From Pseudoselenomonas ruminis (GTDB taxonomy: Bacteria; Bacillota; Negativicutes; Selenomonadales; Selenomonadaceae), in NCBI RefSeq assembly GCF_008271295.1, contig NZ_VTOY01000005.1, positions 81,869 to 145,868 of the forward strand: DNA of 64,000 nucleotides, given 5' to 3'. The translations under genes were made by a program, and so were the position numbers. Below the pieces are notes generated by a model that saw nothing but the letters and a program-made list of their open reading frames with translations, did not search any database and had not been told where the DNA came from. Positions 51,638-60,914 of the stretch are shown here, piece after piece (position 1 is the first letter of the stretch; each line of letters opens with the position of its first letter).

Positions 51638-53333
51638 CATTTCTCTTTCCTTCCTCTCTGAGAATCGGCAGCACAAGCATCACTTCCGTTCCGCCTGCTT
51701 CCCGTTGTTTCACCTGAACGCCATACGGTTTACCATACATCAGCCGGATACGCCGGTGAATATTGTAGACGCCCATATGGACGGAATCATTCTCCTCCGA
51801 CTCCAGCAATGCCTGCAGCCTCGCAAAGGTTTCCGGCTCCATGCCGCGCCCTTGGTCACCGATACGGATTTGAAGCGTGTCTTCACAAAACTCCGCTTGC
51901 AGTAAAATCGCAATTTTGCCCTTGGCATCTGCTCCATATTTGACCGCATTTTCCAGCGCTGGCTGGAAAATCAGCTTGGGAATCTCACAGCCAAGGCTTT
52001 GCGGGTCGATTTGTTCCCGATACTCCAGCCGCGAGCCGAAGCGAAGCTGCTGGATTTCCACATAGCCCCGCACATAGGCCAAATCGTCGGCGAGGCTCAC
52101 CCGCCGGACCGTGTTGTCGATGCTGTAACGCAAAAGTTTCGACAGCGATTTTATCATGCGAATGGCGGCATCACGGTCGAGCTTCACCATGAACTTGATA
52201 TTTTCGAGGGTGTTGAACAGAAAGTGGGGATTAAACTGCGACTCCAGCTGCCGGATTTCCGAAATCACCGAGGCCTTGGCCTCTTCTTCGTTCTTCTTCA
52301 TCAGTTCCTGCAGGCTTCGGGTCATGTGTTCATAAGATTCCTGCACCACGGCCAGGCCGCTTGACGGCTGAAGTTTCAGCGGGTGCGTCCAGTCGCCCGT
52401 TTTCACAGCGGCAAAGGCTTCCACCAGCTCGTCGATGGATTTGGCTTTTCCCCGGCTTTCCCGCAGCACACTGACGCCGATAATCGGAACCATCAGGATA
52501 AAGAGCGCCACCAAAAAGCCAGCACCTAACACATAGCGCGAAAGAAGATTGGTTACCGGCGTGACCGACAGAACGGCAAACCCATGGCCGATTTCCTGCC
52601 CCGTCGAGTAAAAAAGCTGCTGATCATAATGAACCAATGAGGCCTTGGTATGCGAAAAAGCTGCGGGAACTTTCCCTTCTGCTGTCTCCTGGCTCCACGG
52701 AAACAGCAGATTGTCAAACCGGTCCAGCAGGATAACATCCTGCTTGCCGCCGCTCAGCTGATTCTGCAAAACACTCCCTGGCATTACCAACAGGATAAAG
52801 CCCTCGAGCCGCCCGGCCTGTCTTACCGCTTTTCCCATGAGCAAATAACGGTTCGACCGATGAGAATCCCCGGCCAATTCAGCCTGCAGTTGGTCCGATT
52901 CACTCAGTCGCTGCAGAATCCCCCACTCCCCGGATAAATCCTGCAATCCCTCCGGCAGCCGCTGACGGCTGCCTGCCGCCACCTTCCCCTGGTTGTCGAG
53001 CAGATAAAAACCAAGACCGGTATCGGTGCTGTCAAGCTCCGGGTAAACAGCCGCCATGACATTTGCCCGGCTGTTTCCATCGCACTGGATGGCTTCGATG
53101 CTGTTCGGCGTCTTGTCGAGCTGTTCGGCAATGCGCCCGATTCTTCTGGAACCATCCTCCATGACCGTTTGTATCCCACTGACCAGCTGCTGGCGATGAC
53201 GGGCATTGTCTTCGACCACATAATGCTGCCAGCTGACCACAATCAGCAATAATCCCGCAACAGTCAGCAAAAGCACGGGAAGGAGTGCATACTTCCATAG
53301 AGCCTGCCGCAGTTCATCTTGAAATTGATGCAT
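51612..53333 (-). CDS. Sensor histidine kinase (YesM-like, LytS/HisKA_7TM type)
   Basis: 573 residues. Membrane segments about 15-34 and 267-290 flank a large extracytoplasmic sensor domain. A HAMP-like linker precedes the His_kinase domain with phospho-acceptor His370 in SQFNPHFLFNTLENIKF, then N-box LENAVKYG and glycine-rich IGDQGRGM and HMGVYNIHRRIRL. Same family as YesM, which pairs with AraC-type regulators. It follows the periplasmic-binding-protein gene by 12 nt and overlaps the regulator gene. Confidence 0.92.
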   Translation of the reverse strand: MHQFQDELRQALWKYALLPVLLLTVAGLLLIVVSWQHYVVEDNARHRQQLVSGIQTVMEDGSRRIGRIAEQLDKTPNSIEAIQCDGNSRANVMAAVYPELDSTDTGLGFYLLDNQGKVAAGSRQRLPEGLQDLSGEWGILQRLSESDQLQAELAGDSHRSNRYLLMGKAVRQAGRLEGFILLVMPGSVLQNQLSGGKQDVILLDRFDNLLFPWSQETAEGKVPAAFSHTKASLVHYDQQLFYSTGQEIGHGFAVLSVTPVTNLLSRYVLGAGFLVALFILMVPIIGVSVLRESRGKAKSIDELVEAFAAVKTGDWTHPLKLQPSSGLAVVQESYEHMTRSLQELMKKNEEEAKASVISEIRQLESQFNPHFLFNTLENIKFMVKLDRDAAIRMIKSLSKLLRYSIDNTVRRVSLADDLAYVRGYVEIQQLRFGSRLEYREQIDPQSLGCEIPKLIFQPALENAVKYGADAKGKIAILLQAEFCEDTLQIRIGDQGRGMEPETFARLQALLESEENDSVHMGVYNIHRRIRLMYGKPYGVQVKQREAGGTEVMLVLPILREEGKRNAETGNRRR

Positions 53334-53345
53334 AGCGCCTTCTCC

Positions 53346-54392
53346 TTATTCCTTCGTCCCGTAAAAAATCCGCCGGAACCGTTCCAGCCACTGCTGACGA
53401 ATCTCCCCGGTATCCCCGGCATCAGCCGAAATCATTACGAGATTATCCTTCTCCTGCAGCCCCTCCGGAGCCGCAACATCCTTGCGCACACTCCGCCGGT
53501 GAAGATTCCGGGCAATATATGACTGCGCACCATGCCCCGTGATAAAATCTACGAACTGTTTGGCCGCAGCCATATGTTTGGCGTTCCGGATGATATACAC
53601 GCCATCCGGTTCGCTGATAACGCCTTCCTTCATGTAGACAATCCGTACCGGCGCTCCTAAGCGCTGATAGGTGAGCGCTGCTTCCTCAAAGGTACATCCT
53701 ACCACATAGCGCCCGCGCGCCACTCCTTCGTAGACATCAGCGGAGCTATCCAGCAGCCTGCCATCAAGATTGGCCGAAAGGGCACGGATATATTCCCAGC
53801 CCTGTTCCGGATTGCCATCTCCCATCGCATAAAGCATATTGATAATCTGCTCGTACGAAGACGACGACACGGCCGGGTCCGCCATGGCGATTTTGCCACG
53901 CAGCCGCGGATTTAATAAATCGGCATATCCCCCGATGGGTAAATCGCCGGCCAAATCCGTATTTACCAGCAATACACTGGGCACATCGGTAAATCGCGTC
54001 AGACTTCCTTCGCGGTTCCTAAACTCCGGGCGCATCATCGCCTCATTGACGGACTCATACTCTTCGAACAAGCCGGCATCGGGCTTTATCATCGAAACCG
54101 AGCCGCCCCAAAGGATATCGGCCTGCGGATTTTCCTGCTCCTCCCGGACGCGCTGCAACAATTTTCCTGTACCACCGTTCACGAGACGCACCCGGACCCC
54201 TGCCGACTTCTCGAACTCATCCAGCAGCGGCTGGGTAAATTCCAGCGGATGCGGCGAATAAATCACGAGCTGTGGCAAATCCTCCTCCGCTTTAGCCGGC
54301 TCATCCAGCTGCTGCCAGCTGAAGCACATCCCCAACACGGCCACCAGCACCAACAGGACCATGGCCGTCCGCCAACGCTTCTTGTTCCCCAT
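53346..54392 (-). CDS. Iron-binding-type periplasmic protein (PgtC/FbpA-like), sensor input
   Basis: 348 residues with an N-terminal signal or anchor segment (about 10-25). The fold family is that of AfuA/FbpA/PgtC substrate-binding proteins: LVIYSPHPLEFTQPLLDEFEKSAG, ADILWGGSVSMIKPDAGLFEEYES, NPRLRGKIAMADPAVSSSSYEQI and EGVYI-like SEPDGVYIIRNAKH. It has no ABC permease or ATPase beside it. Placed 12 nt ahead of a kinase, it most likely feeds the sensor (as in the phosphoglycerate PgtABC and related three-component systems). The ligand is not known. Confidence 0.85.
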   Translation of the reverse strand: MGNKKRWRTAMVLLVLVAVLGMCFSWQQLDEPAKAEEDLPQLVIYSPHPLEFTQPLLDEFEKSAGVRVRLVNGGTGKLLQRVREEQENPQADILWGGSVSMIKPDAGLFEEYESVNEAMMRPEFRNREGSLTRFTDVPSVLLVNTDLAGDLPIGGYADLLNPRLRGKIAMADPAVSSSSYEQIINMLYAMGDGNPEQGWEYIRALSANLDGRLLDSSADVYEGVARGRYVVGCTFEEAALTYQRLGAPVRIVYMKEGVISEPDGVYIIRNAKHMAAAKQFVDFITGHGAQSYIARNLHRRSVRKDVAAPEGLQEKDNLVMISADAGDTGEIRQQWLERFRRIFYGTKE

Positions 54393-54407
54393 CTTCTCGT
54401 CCCCTTG

Positions 54408-55292
54408 TTATCGTTTTCTGCCCGCGAATAACAACCTTGACTGCGTGAGCAAAACACCTGCCATCATCAACGCACAACCGGCAATCTGCGCACTGCTCAT
54501 GATTTCTCCCAAAATGAGCCAGCTCGACACCGCACCGAAGACAGCTTCAAAGCTCATGACAATTGCCGCCGGTCCCGGGTCTGTATATTTCTGCCCGACA
54601 ATCTGCAGGGTGAAGGCTACACCGCCAGACATGACACCGCCATAAAAAACAGCAAACCAGGCATCCATAATCGGTGCCCATTCGATGGTCTCAAACAGCA
54701 GTGCCGCCAAGGTACTGCCCAGCCAGCAAACCGCAATCTGGGCAGTTGAAAGCTCAATGGCATCCACGCGCTCGGCATAGCGGTCGATAAACAATATCTG
54801 CGCCGCCCAAAACAGTGCACTTAGCAGCACCAAGCCATCGCCAAAGCTCAAGGATAATTCCCCGTGAATCGAAAGCAGGTAAAGCCCCACCAAGGCCACC
54901 CCTGCCCCAGCCCAATTTTCGCCGAAGATTTTCTTGCCGAGCAAAGCCGCCCCCATCGGAACCAGGATGATGTATAACGCCGTAATAAAGGCCGTCTTGC
55001 CCGCAGTCGTATAAAGCATCGCCACCTGCTGCAGCGACGTTCCCACGAACATGATTGATCCCGCACCAAACCCGGCCCGCCAGCCAGGATGATAAAGCCC
55101 CTGCTGTTTTTGCCGTTCCCGCTTTTTCCGCTGAAGCCACCAGAGCCCGATTAAAAACAAAAAACCGAGAAAATAACGTGACATCGCGTAGGTAAATGGC
55201 CCTAAGCCTTCCATTCCCACCATCTGCGCGACAAAAGTCGTTCCCCAGATGAACGCCGCCGCTAGCAGCAATAACAATCCTTTTATCTGCAT
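54408..55292 (-). CDS. EamA/DMT-family transporter
   Basis: 294 residues with ten membrane segments in two EamA repeats (LLAAAFIWGTTFVAQ at the start, and FYGGVMSGGVAFTLQIVGQKYTDPGPAAIVMSFEAVFGA in the second half). Members export or import small metabolites. A gap of 15 nt separates it from the downstream binding-protein gene, so these may be co-transcribed. The LysR gene lies 23 nt upstream in the same direction. Confidence 0.9.
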   Translation of the reverse strand: MQIKGLLLLLAAAFIWGTTFVAQMVGMEGLGPFTYAMSRYFLGFLFLIGLWWLQRKKRERQKQQGLYHPGWRAGFGAGSIMFVGTSLQQVAMLYTTAGKTAFITALYIILVPMGAALLGKKIFGENWAGAGVALVGLYLLSIHGELSLSFGDGLVLLSALFWAAQILFIDRYAERVDAIELSTAQIAVCWLGSTLAALLFETIEWAPIMDAWFAVFYGGVMSGGVAFTLQIVGQKYTDPGPAAIVMSFEAVFGAVSSWLILGEIMSSAQIAGCALMMAGVLLTQSRLLFAGRKR

Positions 55293-55315
55293 AATAACGC
55301 CTCAATCCCAAACCT

Positions 55316-56203
55316 TCACTCCGCATCCTGATGGTCGCGGAAATAATTAATCGTAAACTGCTGAAAACAAATTGCCGCCGGCGTCAATGGCCGCCGGGTA
55401 TTCCAGGCAATTCCCACCGCCCGTTTGCAGGCGGGGAACGATACAGGAATATAACTTACCCCCATCTGTTCCGTACAGGGAATATGTGGCAGCAGGCTCA
55501 CACCAAGTTTTGCCGCCACCAGTGAAATCAGATTGTGAACCTCATCGCCTTCGAATATTACTTGTGGCTGGCTCTCCGCCAAATCAAGCAATTGATTGAC
55601 CTGCTGCCGGAGGTTGTACTCCGTCTTCAAGGTGATGAATGGCTCGCCATCAATTTCCTCAAGCCGCACCGTCTCCCGCTGTGCCAATGGATGCGAATCC
55701 GGCACCACCAGGAAAAGTTCCTCTGACCAAAGATACATCCAGGCAATGTCATCCCCATTTAACATCGAGCAGAGGCAGATATCCGTATCGCCTTCCATAA
55801 TCTCCTCGGACATCACGGCCGAATTTTGCTGATTCAGCTTAATGCCAACATGCGGATACCGGGCATGAAACCGGCTGAGAATCAACGGCAGATAGGTATC
55901 GCCCAGCGAATGAAGAAACGAAACGCTCACGGTTCCCTCGCCGCCATTATCCATCTTGATTTCCTGACGGGCCACCTCCATCTCACGGAGTACCCGGTCG
56001 ACATGGAACAGGAATTTTTCTCCCGCTTCCGTCAGTTCAGTTTCTTTTCCATGACGGCTCAAAAGGGTCGTTCCGAGTTCCTGTTCCAGTTTGGCAATGG
56101 AGCGGCTGAGCGCCGATTGGGATACCAGAATGGATTTGGCTGCCTGGGTAAAATTCTTATGGCGCGCCAAAGCCTGAAAATATTTTAATTGCGTTAACTC
56201 CAT
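55316..56203 (-). CDS. LysR-family transcriptional regulator
   Basis: 295 residues. The N-terminal winged HTH is MELTQLKYFQALARHKNFTQAAKSILVSQSALSRSIAKLE; the effector domain (about 90-290) includes GDTDICLCSML and SLLPHIPCTEQ. Start ATG 56203 is the canonical MELTQLKYF of the family; GGAGGAG lies 13 nt upstream, a wide spacing. It is divergent from the MFS gene at 56660, and the shared intergenic region carries five ATGCA boxes, so it may control that transporter and the adjacent EamA gene. Confidence 0.93.
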   Translation of the reverse strand: MELTQLKYFQALARHKNFTQAAKSILVSQSALSRSIAKLEQELGTTLLSRHGKETELTEAGEKFLFHVDRVLREMEVARQEIKMDNGGEGTVSVSFLHSLGDTYLPLILSRFHARYPHVGIKLNQQNSAVMSEEIMEGDTDICLCSMLNGDDIAWMYLWSEELFLVVPDSHPLAQRETVRLEEIDGEPFITLKTEYNLRQQVNQLLDLAESQPQVIFEGDEVHNLISLVAAKLGVSLLPHIPCTEQMGVSYIPVSFPACKRAVGIAWNTRRPLTPAAICFQQFTINYFRDHQDAE

Positions 56204-56251
56204 TGTCGTTACGTCTCCTCCAACAAAATTTGACCGGTCAATTTGCATCAC

Positions 56252-56461
56252 ATGCATAACAAAATATAGATAGCTATATTATACGAAGTAAAATCAGCTC
56301 TTTCAAGAAACGTATGTGATTTTCGATGATTTTTATGCATAGTTATCGTGATGTTTTCTCATATATGCACTGTTTTGTGTCCATTTAGTTTTAATATGCA
56401 TCTTTTGCAAAGGTTCCGTGCCTATTATGCATTAGACAAGATTCGCCGCCACTCCTATAAT
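56252..56461. promoter_or_regulatory. ATGCAT-box cluster between LysR and MFS genes
   Basis: ATGCAT occurs at 56252, 56335, 56396 and 56427, with ATGCAC at 56365, in an AT-rich 210-nt region. The last box abuts a plus-strand promoter: TAGACA 56433-56438, 17-nt spacer, TATAAT 56456-56461. The clustering suggests binding sites for the divergent LysR protein, which is not shown. Confidence 0.45.
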
Positions 56462-56659
56462 GACTGTTTGAAACTTGTAGTTTATATATGATAGAAAGGT
56501 GAATCTATGACCAGTCAGATTTCACGAGATTACATCCATGAGCTAAGCGTCACAGCTCATATCGACGCAACGGATGCGGCAGATTATCTGCAAACATTGC
56601 CCTTCCCCGTCTGCCGTCCTTTCCGGTGCCGTCACGCAGTGCGAAAGGAGACTTTATCC

Positions 56660-57946
56660 ATGTCATCTGTTTCTGAAGCTGCTTCGGAAAAACTCTGGAG
56701 CAAAGATTATGTTTTTGATATCGGCATCAACTTTCTTGTTTACAGCGTTCATTTCCTGTTGATGCTTTGGTCTACGGCTTATGCCATCCATACCTGGAAC
56801 GCCTCCATCGGTATGGCCGGCCTTGCCTCCGGCCTCTTTATTGTGGGCGCACTTTTCGCCCGCATTCCCGCAGGGCGCTTTATCGACTTTGTCGGCCGCC
56901 GCAAAATGTTTTTAGGCGGGACCTCCCTGTTCTTCCTGTTGATATTATGCTATGAACTAGCCCCAACCCTCGGAACCTTTATGGTGGTTCGCTTTCTTCA
57001 TGGCCTGGCCTTCGGGACTACTTCCACCGCGGCCAGCACTGTTGTTGCCGCCCTGGTTCCCCTAAAGCGCATGGGAACCGGCATTGGCTACTTCACCCTG
57101 GGAGTTACGCTGGCATCAGCCATTGGTCCGTTCCTGGCTATGAATATTACCCAAGCCGGTGCTTTTAGTCTCGGCATTGAAATTTGCTCCGCAGCAACAT
57201 TCGTGATTTTCCTTCTTTCCTTTTTCCTCAAAACGCCGGAACGTGTCATTCTCCCCTCGGAACGGGAAGACTTACATCATATTTCCTTTGACCGCTTTTT
57301 CTCCATAAAGGCACTTGGCATTTCTACCATTGCCTTCATGGGCGGCGTCTGCTATTCGACGGTCTTGAGCTTTCTGGGAGCTTATACCAATGCCATTGGC
57401 GTAACGGGTATCGGGGCCACTTGTTTCTTCCTCTGCTTTGCCGCGACTTCTTTTATCAGCCGTCCACTTACCGGCTTCCTGCTCGATAACTACGGCGGCA
57501 ACATCGTCATTTATCCGTCACTGCTCTGCATGGCCATCGCCATGAGCATCATCGCCCGGGCGACCTCGGATATCCCGCTTTTGATTGGTGCCTTGTTCCT
57601 AGGCTTTGGCTATGGTACCGTAACCGCCTCCTGCCACGCACTGGCGGTCCACTGTGCACCAATGCATCAGGTCGGCATCGCCACCAGCACCTACTTTGTC
57701 CTGCTTGACCTCGGCATCGGCGTCGGCCCGTATACGTTAGGCAGCTTCGTCCCAGACTTTGGCTTCCAGGTCGTATACATCGGTGCTGGGGCGATTGCCC
57801 TGCTCGGTATCGGACTTTACTACTACCTGCTTGCCCGCCACCATCGTTTTACCCGTCATCAGATGGACCGCGACAGTGAAGCTAAGACTATAGTCGCACA
57901 ACGCCGCCAGCACTTCTATGAGAAGAAACTTTCGCTGCAGCATTGA
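56660..57946 (+). CDS. MFS transporter
   Basis: 428 residues with twelve membrane segments. The loop motif between TM2 and TM3 is ARIPAGRFIDFVGRRKM (GxxxDRxGRR-like), typical of drug/metabolite MFS antiporters; the second half has SRPLTGFLLDNYGG. ATG 56660 has AAAGGAG 8 nt upstream. An in-frame ATG at 56507, also with a good ribosome site (GAAAGGTG), would add 51 residues without resemblance to an MFS N-terminus. The substrate is unknown. Divergent from the LysR regulator. Confidence 0.87.
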   Translation: MSSVSEAASEKLWSKDYVFDIGINFLVYSVHFLLMLWSTAYAIHTWNASIGMAGLASGLFIVGALFARIPAGRFIDFVGRRKMFLGGTSLFFLLILCYELAPTLGTFMVVRFLHGLAFGTTSTAASTVVAALVPLKRMGTGIGYFTLGVTLASAIGPFLAMNITQAGAFSLGIEICSAATFVIFLLSFFLKTPERVILPSEREDLHHISFDRFFSIKALGISTIAFMGGVCYSTVLSFLGAYTNAIGVTGIGATCFFLCFAATSFISRPLTGFLLDNYGGNIVIYPSLLCMAIAMSIIARATSDIPLLIGALFLGFGYGTVTASCHALAVHCAPMHQVGIATSTYFVLLDLGIGVGPYTLGSFVPDFGFQVVYIGAGAIALLGIGLYYYLLARHHRFTRHQMDRDSEAKTIVAQRRQHFYEKKLSLQH

Positions 57947-57961
57947 TATCGCTGAATCCTT

Positions 57962-58008
57962 AATGGAAAAAGCTTCGGAACTATGTCCCGAAACTTTTTC
58001 CATATTTT
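57962..58008 (+). terminator. MFS gene terminator
   Basis: Stem ATGGAAAAAG...TTCGG / CCGAA...CTTTTTCCAT followed by ATTTTTTATT. The following 58010-58360 stretch contains no reading frame I trust; fragments on the minus strand are broken into two frames. Confidence 0.8.
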
Positions 58009-58363
58009 TTATTTATTTTTCACTTGCGACTAAAGACCTATCTATGCTATAATCATATCATCCCTTGAGGATACAACCCCATTACGTATCTAAAAAGGTC
58101 CGTATACTCGGTATCATCCGCATAAGGATTTTAGTCCTTTTTCTCTTTGGAGCTGGTATCACAAATCTTCTTTTCAAGATGATACCTTGATACGATGAAA
58201 ACGATTTTATGATAATTACATTCCTGGCTATGCTCATAATCGGTGGAACGATTATAGCGCCATCCATGTATCCTATCATTCCCAATCACTTTTTCAAGTC
58301 CACAATCAACAGCATTCAACACAATTCACAACCAGTTCCAGATGATTGACAAAATCCAGATAA

Positions 58364-58404
58364 AAATATAGGCCCGAAACCAACTCGGTTTCGGGCCTAT
58401 ATTT
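58364..58404. terminator. Bidirectional terminator before the GntP-type gene
   Basis: Perfect 18-bp stem (58364-58381 with 58387-58404) with A-run and T-run, directly at the stop of the minus-strand permease gene. Confidence 0.9.
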
Positions 58405-58405
58405 T

Positions 58406-59824
58406 TTAGCATATTCCAGTAAGCATATAGAAGATAATACACAAGAACGGAACGAAAAATTTCAACCCCATAATCACGGCAATATCGTAGTAGGAATCAT
58501 TATGGGTAAGCCCGCAGATTGCCAGCAGTGTAACCAGTGCACCGCAATGCGGGACCGGGTCAATACCAACCGAAGCAATTGCCACGATACGGTGAAGGAC
58601 CTCAAGCGGAATTCCCGCAGCCGTTGCCATAGCCGCCCATTGGTCTCCCAATGCCGACAGAGCAATCGTCAAGCCGCCGGAAGCCGATCCTGTGATACCG
58701 CACATGATATTCGTCGTGATGACCGCCGACAGCAGCGGGCCAAACGAGTCCGCAATGCCAATCAGCCAATCGGTCACTGGCAAAAAGCCCGGCATGGCCG
58801 TAATAACGCAGCCAAAGGCGTAACCAGAAGCGACATTTAATACCGCCGTTCCCGAAGACAAAGCAGCATAATTGATCGGTGCCAAAAAACCATCCATAAC
58901 GATGAAGCGTTTACGGCCAATATAGGCAGCCGCAAAACTGCTCAGGATAAGCGCCACGCTGATTGACCAGATAGCCGACACTTTGCCGACTTTCGCGGCC
59001 AAAAGCGATAAGTGAAGCGGCTTGAAGGCCTCGAGACTTTCCTCATTCCAATGGAAGCCCCATTCCCAGCCAAACGGATTGGAAAGGACCACATTGATGA
59101 CAATGACCATGACAAGCGGCAGCAGCGCCCAATACCAAGGAATATGGATTTTCGGATTGCGCTTTTTGCGTCCCTCAGTGACGTGATTGCCATAGCCCTC
59201 TCCCTGTGCCTTCAAGAGCTTTGCACGGCGTCCAATCCAGCCCCAGCCAATCAGCAGGAAAAGCAGCGACGCAAACAGGCCGATGCCCGGAGCCGCCCAG
59301 GTACTGGTCTGGAAATAAGACGACGGAATGATGTTCTGGATTTGTGGCGTACCAGGCAGCGATACCATCGCAAAGGAGAAGATACCCACCCACAAAGCTG
59401 CCGGGAGCAGTCGTTTCGGAATATCTGCTTTCTTGAATACCACCGCACCAAACGGATACATGACAAAGGCAACAACGAATACACTGAGTCCGCCATAGGT
59501 CAGCGCACCACAGCCCATCAGCACAGCCAGTATTGCCCGCTTTTCCCCAAGCACATCGACAATCTTAGCAGCTACAGCTGATGCCAGCCCGCCCTTTTCC
59601 ATCAATCGTGCAAATACAGCACCAAACAAAAACACCGGGTAGTATGTTTTGACGTATTCCGCCAGCCGCGTCATGTACAATTCACTGTACACCGGCAGAA
59701 TATCAAACATGCTTGCCAAGGCTGCCAGCCCCGCAAAAAACGGCGCAATCAGGATGATTGACCAGCCGCGGTAGGCAAAGTACATCAACCCCAGCAAAGC
59801 GACTGCGATACAAAATGCCTCCAT
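58406..59824 (-). CDS. GntP-family permease
   Basis: About 472 residues with twelve or more membrane segments. It resembles the GntP/CitMHS-like carboxylate permeases: FFAGLAALASMFDILPVYSELYM, GGLSVFVVAFVMYPFGAVVFKKADIPKRLLPAALWVG, PGTPQIQNIIPSSYF and NIMCGITGSASGGLTIALSALG. The substrate is an organic acid such as gluconate or hydroxybutyrate. ATG 59824 is chosen over TTG 59833; a GGGAG lies 12 or 3 nt upstream respectively, so neither is ideal. A GCAG-rich hairpin lies in the leader (about 59922-59963). Confidence 0.87.
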   Translation of the reverse strand: MEAFCIAVALLGLMYFAYRGWSIILIAPFFAGLAALASMFDILPVYSELYMTRLAEYVKTYYPVFLFGAVFARLMEKGGLASAVAAKIVDVLGEKRAILAVLMGCGALTYGGLSVFVVAFVMYPFGAVVFKKADIPKRLLPAALWVGIFSFAMVSLPGTPQIQNIIPSSYFQTSTWAAPGIGLFASLLFLLIGWGWIGRRAKLLKAQGEGYGNHVTEGRKKRNPKIHIPWYWALLPLVMVIVINVVLSNPFGWEWGFHWNEESLEAFKPLHLSLLAAKVGKVSAIWSISVALILSSFAAAYIGRKRFIVMDGFLAPINYAALSSGTAVLNVASGYAFGCVITAMPGFLPVTDWLIGIADSFGPLLSAVITTNIMCGITGSASGGLTIALSALGDQWAAMATAAGIPLEVLHRIVAIASVGIDPVPHCGALVTLLAICGLTHNDSYYDIAVIMGLKFFVPFLCIIFYMLTGIC

Positions 59825-60113
59825 GTAGTCCAAAGACTCCCTTCTAAAACAGGATTTAATAATAGAAACTTGTAGGAAATCGTAAACGCCGATAATTGAA
59901 AATAATACTTTTTTTATTCATAGGAAAAGCAGCCGGCCTTTGATTCCAGCAACCGACTGCTTTTCAAGAAGAATCTCTTCACGATTATTTTCTTTTCCGT
60001 TTACGCATTTTATATTAACATTAATGCTGTTTATTGTCAACGCAATCAGTATACTTTTTGCACTAAATAGATAACTATCATAACTTTCAGATATCTATTG
60101 ACTCGCAAAAAAA

Positions 60114-60153
60114 GAAGACCACTTCGCCAACTTTGTTGGTAAAAATGGTCTTC
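60114..60153 (-). terminator. Flavodoxin gene terminator
   Basis: GAAGACCA / TGGTCTTC-based stem extended to the centre, followed on the minus strand by TTTTTTTGCG. The 59825-60158 gap otherwise holds only the GntP leader hairpin. Confidence 0.85.
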
Positions 60154-60158
60154 CGCGC

Positions 60159-60737
60159 TCAATCATCTGACGGATTCTTTTGCTGTTCCTTGCGCTTGGC
60201 CGCCTGCCTTGCCAGGAATCGCTCTTTCAGGATAAGCTTGCGCTCCATGCGCACGACAAAATCCTTCGCATCGGCGAGGTCTTGTTCATCAGGATGAGTA
60301 GACGCCAGCTTCCAGCGCTCGAGGCTCTTTGCCCCTCCATGGGGATCATCCGGTCCAGCCTGCGCGCGTTTCTTCTGCATCACCGGATTGATTTTTCCAC
60401 GGCAGCCAAACGTTCCTAGTATTTCACAGCCCTCACCCAAATAATAACCGGCGCGGGCAAATGAGGTAATCGCATGCTCACTCACCGGCGAAGTTCCATG
60501 GGTTTGGAAAAAGCACACGCGGACATTTTTTACCGTCGGCAAGTATTTGAGCATCAACGGGTCCGGCTGCCCCAAGCGCAGCCAATAACCCAAAGCTACT
60601 ACATCATATCCGGATACATCTGCCGGTGCATCCTGTACCCGGAACACATCGGCATCACCAGCCTGCTCAGCAATCGCCTCCGCAATCTGCCGAGTATTGC
60701 CAGTAACCGAAGAATAAATCACGGCCCATTTAGTCAT
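60159..60737 (-). CDS. Flavodoxin-family protein
   Basis: 192 residues. FMN-phosphate loop YSSVTGNTRQIAEAIAE at the N-terminus, then VALGYWLRLGQPDP and FFQTHGTSPVSEHAITSFARAG. The last 60 residues are a Lys/Arg/Gln-rich helical tail. It resembles the short flavodoxins found next to bilirubin-reductase or Fe-S flavoprotein systems, but nothing of that sort is adjacent. ATG 60737 has GGGGGAG upstream; an 8-codon extension is in frame. Confidence 0.88.
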   Translation of the reverse strand: MTKWAVIYSSVTGNTRQIAEAIAEQAGDADVFRVQDAPADVSGYDVVALGYWLRLGQPDPLMLKYLPTVKNVRVCFFQTHGTSPVSEHAITSFARAGYYLGEGCEILGTFGCRGKINPVMQKKRAQAGPDDPHGGAKSLERWKLASTHPDEQDLADAKDFVVRMERKLILKERFLARQAAKRKEQQKNPSDD

Positions 60738-60914
60738 AGACGCTCCCCCTTTTCTCACCAACAGTTTACCATAGGAAAAAACTTTCCGCCGTGTGTTTTG
60801 TTACAGCTCCGCCTGGAAAATCGGCTGTAAAATTGTATCGTTTCTTTTCCAAAACTGTGTTACAATTGAAGCAATCGTTTTTTATCAAAATTACTATAGA
60901 AAGAAGTGCTTTGC

